Made by a program: the position numbers and the translations under genes. The notes under the pieces are model-generated. The model saw only the letters and a list, made by a program, of their open reading frames with translations. It was not told the origin of the DNA and searched no databases. From the NCBI GenBank assembly GCA_002787535.1, contig PCXB01000076.1, positions 1-64,000 on the forward strand: a stretch of DNA of 64,000 nt, given 5' to 3'. The stretch is from Deltaproteobacteria bacterium CG11_big_fil_rev_8_21_14_0_20_45_16 (GTDB taxonomy: Bacteria; Bdellovibrionota; UBA2394). Below, piece by piece: positions 41,739 to 50,535 of this stretch. How positions within the stretch are numbered: position 1 is the stretch's first letter; each line of letters starts with the position of its first letter.

Positions 41739-44380
41739 CCCGTATTTCGAAGACCTGCACTCAAGCCCGCGATGCTTAATTGAATCAATCTAGCAATCTT
41801 TACTTTTTCCGACTCGTCAAGTTCCTCTCGATAGCGCCTCATAAAATCTACCTGAATGAAATTAAGAGGATCGATATAGGGATTTCTCAATTCAATTGAT
41901 CGACTCAATACTTTCTCTTTCTCTAAAAGTATTTTTTGATCGCTTATCAAAAGAACCATTCGAATGGTCAGCTCATATTCCTCTCGAATGAGTTTCCAAA
42001 ACTTTTGAGTCTCCGAGAGGCCGCTAAGAGACAAATACATCTCTGCTATTCCAAGGTCAGTCTTTCTCAATGACAACTGAACATTATCGAGAAGACTCCT
42101 AAAAAACGGCCAAGATTTATACATTCTTTTCAGTTGGCTCAACTTCAAACCACAGTTCAATCCAGTTCCGAGCCCGAACCAACCTGGAAGTCCAAAACGC
42201 GTTTGAGACCAACTAAAGACCCAAGGTATGGCTCGAAGATCTTCCACTTTATTAGTTGGTCGTCGTGAGCTTGGTCGCGAGCCGATATTCAAACCTTTAA
42301 TAAACTCAATGGGCGTTATCGCCTTCCAAAACTCAATACTTTTTGGCTCTTGCTTGATAAAGGATTCGTATTTTTGAGCAGCTGCCACGGACATTTTCTC
42401 CAAAGCCTTCAGGTACTCTTGATTGGGTCTAATCCCCTTTCGTTCAAGGGCTGATCCAATCATTGTTCCATAAACAATCTGCCCCAAGACTCTCTTGGCG
42501 ATCTCGATCCGATGGTAACGGCTAGAAAGAATTTCACCTTGTTCTGTAATTCGGATCTTAGGCTCTCGCAGCCCAATGGGCTGAGCCATGATCGCACGAG
42601 CGGCCGGGCCCCCACCTCGTGCGATCGTTCCTCCGCGTCCGTGAAAATAATGTATCTTAACTTTCCAAGCTTTCGAAGCCTCAGAGATTCTCGCCTGAGC
42701 TTGGTAGACAAGCCAGTTGGAGCTAAGGTAACCGACATCCTTGTTGCTGTCCGAATAACCCAACATAACCCACTGATCATTCCCTGATTGAGCTAAAAAA
42801 TCTCTATAGCTAGAATTGGAAAAAATCGAACTCAGAGTAGCAACCGAATTTTCCAAGTCTTGTCTCGTTTCAAAGAGCGGTGTGATCGGCATTCTAATCT
42901 TCGCGATCTTAAGAAAACATAAAACTTCCAGCATATCCGAGGCCGCGCAAGTCATGCTGATGATGTATTGACCAATACTCTCCGAATCAAACCTAGACAA
43001 CCGCTTCAGAGGTTCAATGACATCGCTAATTTTAGTAGATTTAAATTCAAAATCATTCTCTTTTGTATCGAGTTGAATAAGAAAATCGCCAAGCACTTTC
43101 TCGCGTTCGGATTCGCTCAAATCTATATAATTATCATTGATTTTAAGCTCTCTTAAAATCTCATTCATAGCCTCTTCATGTACAGACGATTCCTGACGAA
43201 TATCCAGCGCGGCAGCATGCAGTCCAAACAATCTGATCAGCCGCCAAATATTTTCGAACTCAGACTGTATAGTGGGCCAGACACGACTTTCCTCTAAACA
43301 AGATTGTATAATTCGAAAATTTTCTACAATCTGCGAACGTTTCAAAATATGACAGGTGGCGGCCAAACATAAAGTAGCCGCCCGGTATGGCTCTTGGGAA
43401 TAACGATCTAAAATCTTTCGCAAGGAGCCATCTTTTTGCCAATAACCTAGAATTGGATTCAGCCTAGGATCAGGCGGTTCTCTATCGGATGAAAAGCTGA
43501 TAAGGGAGGCTAGCTTTCGCAGCTCGTACGCGAGGCGGTAGCTCGCTGCCTCATGGTGAAGATTCAATGATTGAACCGTAACTTCGGCGCCTACATCGGG
43601 GTGACCGTCTCGGTCGCCGCCAATCCAGGATCCAAAGTGTAGCCATGTTGGTGATAATTTTTGGCCCTTAAAAGACTTTGAAAGTAGCCCTTTAAACTCA
43701 ATTTCCAAGTCCGGAAGAGCGTCGAATAAACAATTCGAAAAATACCATAGACCCGTCTTCACTTCATCAATGACCTCTGGCCGTTTGAGTCGGTGTCTAG
43801 ATGTCAGCCAAAGTGAAGTGACCTCCTTCTTAATTTTATCGGGCAGTGTCTTTGAGTAGTCTCCAGGAGTTTCATCCTCCAATAGCATAGAAATTCGATG
43901 AATCTTTGAAAGAATTGTTCGACGCTTTGACTCGGTCGGATGGGCGGTAAAAACAATCTGAATATCCAACTCGCCTAAAATTTCGGTGATCTGACTCGGC
44001 TTCAATGTTCGCTTGATAATTTTAAGAGCTTCCTCGATCGATTCCTTTGCAAGTTGTCGATTTTTCGAGCGCCGCTTCAATAGCCGAATCCGGTGGTTTT
44101 CTTCAGCAATATTGATAAGTTCAAAGTAAACTGTAAATGCCAAGGCAATTTCGTATGCGTCAGCAGTGCTCAAATCTGAAATGACCTCAGTTAATTTCTT
44201 CTGGGCTACCCTATCTTTTGATCGGGCTTTTTTTGAGAGGTGCCTAATTCTTTCTTCCAATCGATAAATCTTTTCGCCGCTGATCTCTCGAATGACCTCC
44301 CCCAAAATCTCCCCTAAAAACCTGATTTCTGCGGCAATCATCGAACGATCTTGATTAGATAGACTTGATTTACTACTCAC
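41735..44380 (-). CDS. ppc: Phosphoenolpyruvate carboxylase
   Basis: Anaplerotic enzyme forming oxaloacetate from PEP and bicarbonate. 881 residues, usual length. Catalytic regions: VFTAHPTESKRRTIL (catalytic His, about 156), GSWIGGDRDGHPDV, the glycine-rich FHGRGGTIARGGGPAARA, and RAIPWVFSWSQTR. The C-terminus reads QLSIAGLSAGLRNTG, the usual C-terminal end. Monocistronic; it meets gloB at overlapping stops and is divergent from the 3-methyladenine glycosylase gene. Confidence 0.97.
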   Translation of the reverse strand: MSSKSSLSNQDRSMIAAEIRFLGEILGEVIREISGEKIYRLEERIRHLSKKARSKDRVAQKKLTEVISDLSTADAYEIALAFTVYFELINIAEENHRIRLLKRRSKNRQLAKESIEEALKIIKRTLKPSQITEILGELDIQIVFTAHPTESKRRTILSKIHRISMLLEDETPGDYSKTLPDKIKKEVTSLWLTSRHRLKRPEVIDEVKTGLWYFSNCLFDALPDLEIEFKGLLSKSFKGQKLSPTWLHFGSWIGGDRDGHPDVGAEVTVQSLNLHHEAASYRLAYELRKLASLISFSSDREPPDPRLNPILGYWQKDGSLRKILDRYSQEPYRAATLCLAATCHILKRSQIVENFRIIQSCLEESRVWPTIQSEFENIWRLIRLFGLHAAALDIRQESSVHEEAMNEILRELKINDNYIDLSESEREKVLGDFLIQLDTKENDFEFKSTKISDVIEPLKRLSRFDSESIGQYIISMTCAASDMLEVLCFLKIAKIRMPITPLFETRQDLENSVATLSSIFSNSSYRDFLAQSGNDQWVMLGYSDSNKDVGYLSSNWLVYQAQARISEASKAWKVKIHYFHGRGGTIARGGGPAARAIMAQPIGLREPKIRITEQGEILSSRYHRIEIAKRVLGQIVYGTMIGSALERKGIRPNQEYLKALEKMSVAAAQKYESFIKQEPKSIEFWKAITPIEFIKGLNIGSRPSSRRPTNKVEDLRAIPWVFSWSQTRFGLPGWFGLGTGLNCGLKLSQLKRMYKSWPFFRSLLDNVQLSLRKTDLGIAEMYLSLSGLSETQKFWKLIREEYELTIRMVLLISDQKILLEKEKVLSRSIELRNPYIDPLNFIQVDFMRRYREELDESEKVKIARLIQLSIAGLSAGLRNTG

Positions 44381-44405
44381 AAACTGAGGTTAACAAATTC
44401 AACCC

Positions 44406-44963
44406 ATGCCAGCGAGAAAACTTAATCGTAGATTCTTTAATCGACCCGCCGATGCTGTAGCTCGAGACTTGATCGGATGCTCTTTGATCATTCGCAATAA
44501 ACACAAGAAATTTGAACTACGAATCGTAGAAACGGAAGCTTACCTGGGCGAAAAAGACCTCGCCTGTCATTCCGCCAAAGGCCGAACAAAGAGAACTGAA
44601 GTTATGTTTGGACCACCGGGTTTTGCTTACATCTATTTGATCTATGGAATTTACCAAATGTTCAATATCGTCTGCTCTGGTAAGGGCGATCCGCAAGCTG
44701 TACTCATCCGAGCCGCTGAATCGCTAAGCGACCCGAAGATAGACTTGAGTGGACCCGGAAAATTCACACGCGCCCTTGGAATTAATAGAAGCTGGAACGC
44801 CATGGATTTAGTGGGCGAGAAAGTGTTTTTTTGTAAAAGGCCCTATCAAGCGCAAATCAAAAGAGCGGCACGCATTGGCGTCGACTACGCTGGAGCTTGG
44901 GCTGCTCGCCCTCTTCGCTTTTTCGATGCCCGAAGTTCAGCCCTTTCCGTACGACCGAAATGA
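44406..44963 (+). CDS. 3-methyladenine DNA glycosylase (AAG/MPG family)
   Basis: Base-excision repair glycosylase for alkylated purines, 185 residues, AAG fold. Family blocks: FFNRPADAVARDLIGCSLI, IVETEAYLGEKDLACHS (catalytic Glu region), RTEVMFGPPGFAYIYLIYGIYQMFNIVC with the intercalating Tyr, VLIRAAE and GPGKFTRALGI. Its last 79 bases overlap the convergent methylguanine methyltransferase gene, so two enzymes repairing different alkylation lesions are encoded back to back on opposite strands. Confidence 0.94.
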   Translation: MPARKLNRRFFNRPADAVARDLIGCSLIIRNKHKKFELRIVETEAYLGEKDLACHSAKGRTKRTEVMFGPPGFAYIYLIYGIYQMFNIVCSGKGDPQAVLIRAAESLSDPKIDLSGPGKFTRALGINRSWNAMDLVGEKVFFCKRPYQAQIKRAARIGVDYAGAWAARPLRFFDARSSALSVRPK

Positions 44964-45451
44964 AGATGTTCGTGCTCAAGGAGCCAAGCCTTGGCCTTCA
45001 ACCCTAAAGCGTAGCCGTGAAGTTCGGATTTTGAATTTAAAATGCGATGACAGGGCACGACGATCATCCAAGGATTTTTGTTCAAGGCCTGCCCGACGGC
45101 TCGGTAGGCTTCTGGCCGGCCGATTCGTTTTGCAATCTCTCCATACGTACTAGTGTTACCAGCTCTAACTTTCATGGTTTCTTTCCAGACCTCTTGCTGA
45201 AAATCTGTTCCACTCCATTCTATCGGGAGGTCAAAACTCGATCTTGTGCCCTCAAAATATTCCCTCAACTGAGTCTTAGCTTTCTGGTTTAAAAGTTCAT
45301 CCATTGCCACCCCAATCTTAGTAGCCTTCGGTTCACGAGCGGTCGATAATCCCACGAGGCCTCGACTACCTAGAAAAATCTCTATCTTCCCGATAGGGCT
45401 ATTGAGAATAATTGAAGACCGATTAGCGTTTTGTTTGTATGAGGATTTCAT
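44885..45451 (-). CDS. ogt: Methylated-DNA-[protein]-cysteine S-methyltransferase
   Basis: Suicide repair protein removing alkyl groups from O6-alkylguanine. About 188 residues: short N-terminal ribonuclease-like domain (SSIILNSPIGKIEIFLG), then TYGEIAKRIGRPEAYRAVGQALNKNP (HTH with Arg finger) and the acceptor IVVPCHRIL with Cys in PCHR. The tail after YALGLKAKAWLLEHE is a basic extension (SKKRRGRAAQ) that lies over the end of the convergent glycosylase gene. The best start (ATG 45451) overlaps the start of the divergent esterase; the frame also runs upstream to 45487. Confidence 0.92.
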   Translation of the reverse strand: MKSSYKQNANRSSIILNSPIGKIEIFLGSRGLVGLSTAREPKATKIGVAMDELLNQKAKTQLREYFEGTRSSFDLPIEWSGTDFQQEVWKETMKVRAGNTSTYGEIAKRIGRPEAYRAVGQALNKNPWMIVVPCHRILNSKSELHGYALGLKAKAWLLEHEHLHFGRTERAELRASKKRRGRAAQAPA

Positions 45452-46460
45452 GATCCAGGTCCTAAACCATTCCAGCCGAGCAATCAAAAACTTTCCAATG
45501 GGCGACCCCCATGACCGAAAACTCCACGTTTACCTACCCCCTACTTATGATCCTAAACGTTCGGAGACCTATCCAGTCGTCTTTTACTTGGTGGGCTGGG
45601 GAGGTCGTGGCAGTAAGCTTTTATACGAAGATGGAGTGTTTTCTTGGAATTTTGAGACGGAAGTCACCAGGGCTATTATCGAAAAGAGAATTCCGGAAAT
45701 GATCGTTGCCTTTCCTGATGGAAGTTCTCGCCTGGGCTCAAGCCAATATATTAATTCTCCTTCTCTCGGCAACTATATGGATTACATTTGTGACGAGCTC
45801 GTAGGATTTATAGATGAAAATTTTCGAACTTCAGCTTCTGCAAACGAGCGAATCTTAATGGGGCACTCCAGTGGTGGATTCGGTGCATTGCAAATTGCCA
45901 TGGAGCGACCGGAAGTCTTTTCAATCGTCAATAGCTCGGCGGGAGATTGCTTTTTTGAAGTTTCACTTTTACCTTCGCTTCATCCCGCAATGATAGAAAT
46001 CGAGGCCGCTGGTGGAATTCAAAAGTTTTTGGACTATTTCTTTGCACGACCCAATCCAGGTAGTCAGGGCTTTCGCAAGCTAAGCTGTCTTATGACTTTG
46101 TCATTAGCAGCCTGCTACGCGCCCAATCCAAAGCAAGGCCCACTTTTCGGTGATCTCTTTTTTGATACCCGCTCAGGCCAAATAATTGATGAAATTTGGG
46201 AGCGATACCAACAGTGGGATCCTCTTATCAAAGCCGAGAAATACAAAGAAAATCTTAAGAAAATAAAATTGATACTTTTAGATTGCGGCCTCCAGGATGA
46301 ATACGCTTCACAATGGGGGCAACGCCAGCTGACCAATAAGCTTCTTAGTTTTGGGGCAAAAGTTGATACCTTCGAATACAAGGCAGGACATTCCGGAAAT
46401 CATTGGCGATTTCAAGAACGAATAGAGCGAATGATCCCTTATCTCGGTAAGTCGCAATAA
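45450..46460 (+). CDS. Esterase D/enterochelin-esterase-like hydrolase
   Basis: Alpha/beta hydrolase of about 336 residues in the putative esterase (EsteraseD/Fes) family. RKLHVYLPPTYDPKRSETYPVVFYLVGWGG forms the entry strands; the nucleophile elbow is MGHSSGGFGALQIAM (Ser about 145); LLDCGLQDEYASQWGQRQL gives the acid and KAGHSGNHWRFQER the catalytic His. No signal peptide. ATG 45450 shares bases with the ogt start on the other strand; an alternative ATG 48 bases downstream (MGDPHDRK) would avoid the overlap. Confidence 0.87.
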   Translation: MIQVLNHSSRAIKNFPMGDPHDRKLHVYLPPTYDPKRSETYPVVFYLVGWGGRGSKLLYEDGVFSWNFETEVTRAIIEKRIPEMIVAFPDGSSRLGSSQYINSPSLGNYMDYICDELVGFIDENFRTSASANERILMGHSSGGFGALQIAMERPEVFSIVNSSAGDCFFEVSLLPSLHPAMIEIEAAGGIQKFLDYFFARPNPGSQGFRKLSCLMTLSLAACYAPNPKQGPLFGDLFFDTRSGQIIDEIWERYQQWDPLIKAEKYKENLKKIKLILLDCGLQDEYASQWGQRQLTNKLLSFGAKVDTFEYKAGHSGNHWRFQERIERMIPYLGKSQ

Positions 46461-46502
46461 GTTTTTCTTCTCCTTGGATGAAGATTCGGAGAGCATACGA
46501 GG

Positions 46503-47534
46503 GTGCCTAGCATTATTTTATTTTATAGTTTGCTGTGCCAGGATGTGGCGCTGGGGCCTTATATAATTCCGGACATTTTACCGCCCAACGCTGATTACCC
46601 TGCAACAATTTATGGAGACACTCTTTTCCAAGACAATCAAGAGAAGACTTATGTAATACATTTGTCGAGTGGCGGGAAAGTTTATAATCCAAGCATTTAT
46701 GACACAGGGCGGGCTTTTGAGATTTATTGGCAACCCAAGGGCTTAACGATTAGAAACTCAAGAATTGTAAACGCCAAGGTCGTCATGAGTCCGCCCCACA
46801 TACCAAGCGCCTTGTCTGGAGAACTTAATTATACGACCGTCGAGTTACCGAACGAAACCTGGGGCCTATATTTTTATAATAAAAGCCATACGAATTCCGA
46901 ACGAGGTTGGGAACACCTAGGCATCTGGCCACCACCTCAAAATATAAGAACGTATTGGACTAAATATTATGGCGTACAGAATTTCAATGAGGATCTTGTT
47001 TTCAATTCAAGCTTGAACTCTCGTCATGTTTCCAAGGCACAAATCAATTCCTCTCTTCCCATTGAAGATGTGTTGATTTTCCAAATACCGAGCGGCGAGC
47101 AGGCGAGTATAAAAATGCAGTATGATAGACTGACGGTACCTCCAGCAAATTATATATCTTGGCATTCAGTTGATTTCGACTGGGGTGGAAAGCTTGATTT
47201 AACCATTGATGGCCTGGCGAACGAATTGGATGACCAGAATACTTACCTCTCTTTTTGGGAGCAGGGCGATATTCGAGCAGATTGGGACCTAGATGGGGAT
47301 GTCGACTCCAACGATCTTAGAGACTTTCGAATCGAGGCTGGATTGAGCATTCCGGATTTACCCGGTAATGAAACAACTCCTCCGAGTAAGCCTAGGCCAC
47401 CGTCTTTTAGTAGCAAGTCAGGCTGTTCAGTGTCAGCCGAATCTCAGGATGCCCACATTGCGAGCCCTCTCATTTCTCTCCTATTTTTGATTCTAGGTTC
47501 TTTGATTCACCGCAAAAATCTACGAGTTGGTTGA
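46503..47534 (+). CDS. Secreted protein with calcium loop and C-terminal Cys-TM-Arg tag
   Basis: No known family for the main body. The 343 residues start with GTG and a short hydrophobic stretch, possibly a signal peptide; a mixed beta region with many aromatics follows. Residues 260-271 (DWDLDGDVDSND) form a perfect EF-hand/dockerin-type Ca2+ loop (D1, D3, D5, G6, V8, D12). After a Pro/Ser linker come GCS (307-309), a 14-residue spacer, a hydrophobic helix (about 321-335) and HRKN: a tripartite C-terminal sorting-tag layout like MYXO-CTERM. The same layout ends the broken gene at 3918-4290. Surface location inferred. Confidence 0.65.
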   Translation: MPSIILFYSLLCQDVALGPYIIPDILPPNADYPATIYGDTLFQDNQEKTYVIHLSSGGKVYNPSIYDTGRAFEIYWQPKGLTIRNSRIVNAKVVMSPPHIPSALSGELNYTTVELPNETWGLYFYNKSHTNSERGWEHLGIWPPPQNIRTYWTKYYGVQNFNEDLVFNSSLNSRHVSKAQINSSLPIEDVLIFQIPSGEQASIKMQYDRLTVPPANYISWHSVDFDWGGKLDLTIDGLANELDDQNTYLSFWEQGDIRADWDLDGDVDSNDLRDFRIEAGLSIPDLPGNETTPPSKPRPPSFSSKSGCSVSAESQDAHIASPLISLLFLILGSLIHRKNLRVG

Positions 47535-48281
47535 GAGAAGATCCTCAAGGCCCCAGGACTTCAGAACGCGTCGCTCTTCAGACTCATCGACGACTTTCTT
47601 ATATTTTGCCGCGCGCCGTCCTTTGACTCTTGCTTCGCAAGCCGACCAAGTGGCGTCTCGAAAAATTTGATCTCCTATAACACTAATATAATACGGTTTT
47701 CTTGAGCTCGACTTAGAAGATTTAAATCCACTTTTAGTTTCGAATTTCTCTAACTCACCCAGGCCAGACTCATAATTGACCGAATAATTTTTTAAAGCAC
47801 CCTCATATAAATCACAATCTTCAGAGTCCGCAAAGGACGTTGCGATTTCGTCCACTCGTTCATTCGAAGGATAGGCAGAATGGCCTGGAATATACCACCA
47901 CTTAAACAAAAGCTTCTTTTCTAATTTGATCATCAACTCATGCAAGTCTTTCCACTGCTGGAGGTTTTTGACTTCCTCGCCATCTTTTGTCGTCCAGCCT
48001 CGCTTGCTCCAATTAAATCTCCAAACCGAGGCCCCTGACAAAATAAGCTGAGAATCTAGGTAAACATTGATCAATTTTTCCTTGATCGGATGGCTGTCTA
48101 AATATCTCAGGGCCTCCAACAGGGCTTGCAACTCCATCTGATTATTAGTTGCCCTCTCAACAAAGCCTCCAGCCTCTCTAACCCTATCGCCCGCGATCAG
48201 TAGATAGGCCCAGCCTGAACGTCCTGGATTTCCTCGCGAAGCCCCATCACAAAATAAAAATGCTCCAGCCTTTTCCGTCAC
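47520..48281 (-). CDS. rnhA: Ribonuclease HI with C-terminal viroplasmin-like domain
   Basis: RNase H of 253 residues degrading RNA in RNA-DNA hybrids. Catalytic Asp12 (FLFCDGASRGNPG), Glu50 (NNQMELQALLEAL), Asp76 (VYLDSQLI) and Asp144 (NERVDEIA) are all present, with the handle region KWWYIPGHS. After a linker (160-194), residues 195-245 match the caulimovirus VI/hybrid-binding domain (KPYYISVIGD...TWSACEARVKGRRAAKYKKV), which usually sits at the N-terminus of RNase HI. Last gene of tsaD-rsmA-smpB-rnhA, overlapping smpB by four bases. Confidence 0.88.
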   Translation of the reverse strand: MTEKAGAFLFCDGASRGNPGRSGWAYLLIAGDRVREAGGFVERATNNQMELQALLEALRYLDSHPIKEKLINVYLDSQLILSGASVWRFNWSKRGWTTKDGEEVKNLQQWKDLHELMIKLEKKLLFKWWYIPGHSAYPSNERVDEIATSFADSEDCDLYEGALKNYSVNYESGLGELEKFETKSGFKSSKSSSRKPYYISVIGDQIFRDATWSACEARVKGRRAAKYKKVVDESEERRVLKSWGLEDLLSTNS

Positions 48282-48748
48282 TTCCGACGACTCCTTACCG
48301 CTCGTGAGATTTCTCGATCCGCCTGCTTTTTCTTAAGGTCCTGCCTCTTATCATGTGTTTTCTTTCCTTTTCCAGCGCCCAGAAGGACTTTTACATAGGA
48401 GTTCTTAAAATACATCTTCAGAGGTACGAGTGATACACCGGAGTTCCACAGACCAATCAATTTATTGAGCTCTTTACGATGTAAAAGAAGTTTTCTTACG
48501 GCCCGCGGTTCATGATTCATTCGATTGGCATGCGAATACTCAGTGATCTGAACATTTTGTAAAAACAACTCGTCTCCGCGAAAAGCCGCATATCCATCCG
48601 TCAAATTGACTTTATGGGCACGACAAGACTTAACTTCGCTACCCTTCAAGACAAGTCCAGCCTCAAAGGTCTCGCCAATTTGATAATTGAATCGAGCCTT
48701 GCGATTCTCCGCAATGAGGTTGCCTTCATTATTGCTGGTCTTAGACAC
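48278..48748 (-). CDS. smpB: SsrA-binding protein
   Basis: Partner of tmRNA in trans-translation, 156 residues. IAENRKARFNYQIGETFEAGLVL, the conserved GSEVKSCRAHKVNLTDGYA, and NRMNHEPRAVRKLLLHRKEL correspond to the OB-fold RNA-binding surface; the C-terminal tail KTHDKRQDLKKKQADREI is the helix that fills the decoding centre. tmRNA itself lies at positions 1-294. Overlaps rsmA by 8 bases and rnhA by 4. Confidence 0.97.
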   Translation of the reverse strand: MSKTSNNEGNLIAENRKARFNYQIGETFEAGLVLKGSEVKSCRAHKVNLTDGYAAFRGDELFLQNVQITEYSHANRMNHEPRAVRKLLLHRKELNKLIGLWNSGVSLVPLKMYFKNSYVKVLLGAGKGKKTHDKRQDLKKKQADREISRAVRSRRK

Positions 48749-49502
48749 TTAGAACCTCTTCGTAGACCTTAGGCCAAAAATCAATCTCTATCTCCTCCGC
48801 TCTGATATTACTATTCCATTCAAATTTCTTGTAGATTTCATCGATCTGTGGCGCTGAAAGACGATTCTTTAGAACATTTCTCAAGGTCTTTCGTTTCATT
48901 TGAAAACAGCTTTGAATAAATTCAAAATATTCTCTTGTAGTGGGATGGGGGCTCCGTTGACGACGGTGACCTTCGATCAAACTCGAGAACACTTTAGGAG
49001 CGGGTCTAAAGGCTCCGGGCGGCAAATTCCCTTTTATTTTAAAGTCATACTGACTCTGAAAAAATACGCTCAAGCTCCCGTAACTTTTTCTGCGCGGTAA
49101 GCTACACATTCGATCCGCGACCTCTTTTTGGAGCATAAATAAAAAATAGTCGATTTGATCACAATGATACACAACCTGTTTAACGATGGCCGTACCGGAC
49201 TCGTAGGGTAGATTTCCAATTAGAGAAAAGTTATTTACAGCCTTTGAATGTAGCTCAAAATTCCAATCCAAAAAATCCTGTAAAATGAACTCATAATTCT
49301 TTTTCCCAGTATGATATTCTTGCATTTTTGGATCGACCTCAAAAACACAAAAATTATTAAATCGCTTTTCTAAAAGACGAGTCAAAGCCCCCTGACCAGG
49401 ACCAATTTCAGCAAAGTCTCCCTTGGGCTGAAACCAATTTACAATTCGCTCTTGCCAGATTTTATCGACAAGAAAATTCTGACCAAATTTAGCTCTAGCC
49501 AC
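48741..49502 (-). CDS. rsmA: 16S rRNA (adenine1518/1519-N6)-dimethyltransferase
   Basis: KsgA/RsmA makes the conserved m6(2)A pair in helix 45 of 16S rRNA. 253 residues: KFGQNFLVDKIWQERIV, SAM motif FAEIGPGQGALTRLLEKRF (about 30-48), the catalytic IGNLPYESGTAIV (NLPY), LQKEVADRM and FRPAPKVFSSLIE. Slightly short relative to the 270-residue norm, but all catalytic motifs are intact. Overlaps tsaD and smpB by 8 bases each, so translation is probably coupled. Confidence 0.95.
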   Translation of the reverse strand: MARAKFGQNFLVDKIWQERIVNWFQPKGDFAEIGPGQGALTRLLEKRFNNFCVFEVDPKMQEYHTGKKNYEFILQDFLDWNFELHSKAVNNFSLIGNLPYESGTAIVKQVVYHCDQIDYFLFMLQKEVADRMCSLPRRKSYGSLSVFFQSQYDFKIKGNLPPGAFRPAPKVFSSLIEGHRRQRSPHPTTREYFEFIQSCFQMKRKTLRNVLKNRLSAPQIDEIYKKFEWNSNIRAEEIEIDFWPKVYEEVLSV

Positions 49503-50535
49503 GACTCAACTTCTTTAGTTTGGGTCGGTGGGTGGATCTTACATCATCGCTAAGCTCGGAACGAAATCCTTGCGACCAACGAAGATATCCAGTCATCCCA
49601 ATCATCGCGGCATTGTCCGTACAATACTCGGGCTTAGCTGCCCAAAAATTAGCTATTAAGCCTTCAGATTTAAGCCCTTCAAGTCGTGATCGCAATTCTT
49701 GATTTTTTGCCACACCACCAACAATCGCGAGATTCAAACAGCCCGTACTTTCCAATCCATTGCGCAATCGACTTTCGAGATGATCGAATAAAGCTTTCTG
49801 ATAACTCGCCGCTAGATTCTGGTGATTAACCAACTCGGCTTCACGGACAAGAATCCTCATAAACTCACTCTTTAGGCCGCTAAAACTAAAATCAAACTCT
49901 CCTACTTTTACGCTAGGAAACTTATAGCCGAGATTATCTCCGCTTTTCGCCAAGATCTCCAATTCGGCCCCACCCGGAAATCCCAAACCCAGTGACTTAG
50001 CTCCTTTATCGAAGGCTTCTCCAATTGCATCGTCTAAGGTTTGGCCTAAGAGTCGCCACTCATAAACTGAACTCAATTCATACAAACTTGTATGTCCACC
50101 CGAAACAACCAAACTCACGAGAGGAAAGCTCGGTCGCTCGGTTAATAAAATGGAATGCAAATGACCTTCAATGTGATGGCAAGAAACAAAATCCTTTTTA
50201 TAAAGGAAGGCTAATGTTTTTGCGGCCGTATGCCCTACCAATAAGGACCCGACCAATCCAGGCTCGGCTGCCGCACAGATCAACGAAACCTCTTCAATCT
50301 TCAGTTTGGCTTCGGTCAGAGCCTTGCGAAGACAGGGCAAAAGATTGACTAGATGCGCTCGCGAAGCCAGTTCAGGAACAATTCCGCCATATTTTGCATG
50401 AACTTCATCCTGATTTTGAACGGCCAACGAAACAAGTTTTGGCAAATCATCGTTGGGCTCCTTGCAAAGCACAGCCACTGAGGTGTCATCACAAGAAGAT
50501 TCAAACGCTAAAATATAAATTAATTTTTTCGGCAT
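49495..50535 (-). CDS. tsaD: tRNA N6-adenosine threonylcarbamoyltransferase
   Basis: Transfers the threonylcarbamoyl group from the product of Sua5/TsaC (gene at 24971-25936) to A37 of ANN-decoding tRNAs. 346 residues, ASKHA fold: ILAFESSCDDTSVAV, PELASRAHLVNLLP, CHHIEGHLHSILL (metal histidines), VSLVVSGGHTSLYEL, DDAIGEAFDKGAKSLGLGFPGG and AIVGGVAKNQELR. The start overlaps the end of cpoB by 16 bases; the end overlaps rsmA. Confidence 0.96.
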   Translation of the reverse strand: MPKKLIYILAFESSCDDTSVAVLCKEPNDDLPKLVSLAVQNQDEVHAKYGGIVPELASRAHLVNLLPCLRKALTEAKLKIEEVSLICAAAEPGLVGSLLVGHTAAKTLAFLYKKDFVSCHHIEGHLHSILLTERPSFPLVSLVVSGGHTSLYELSSVYEWRLLGQTLDDAIGEAFDKGAKSLGLGFPGGAELEILAKSGDNLGYKFPSVKVGEFDFSFSGLKSEFMRILVREAELVNHQNLAASYQKALFDHLESRLRNGLESTGCLNLAIVGGVAKNQELRSRLEGLKSEGLIANFWAAKPEYCTDNAAMIGMTGYLRWSQGFRSELSDDVRSTHRPKLKKLSRG

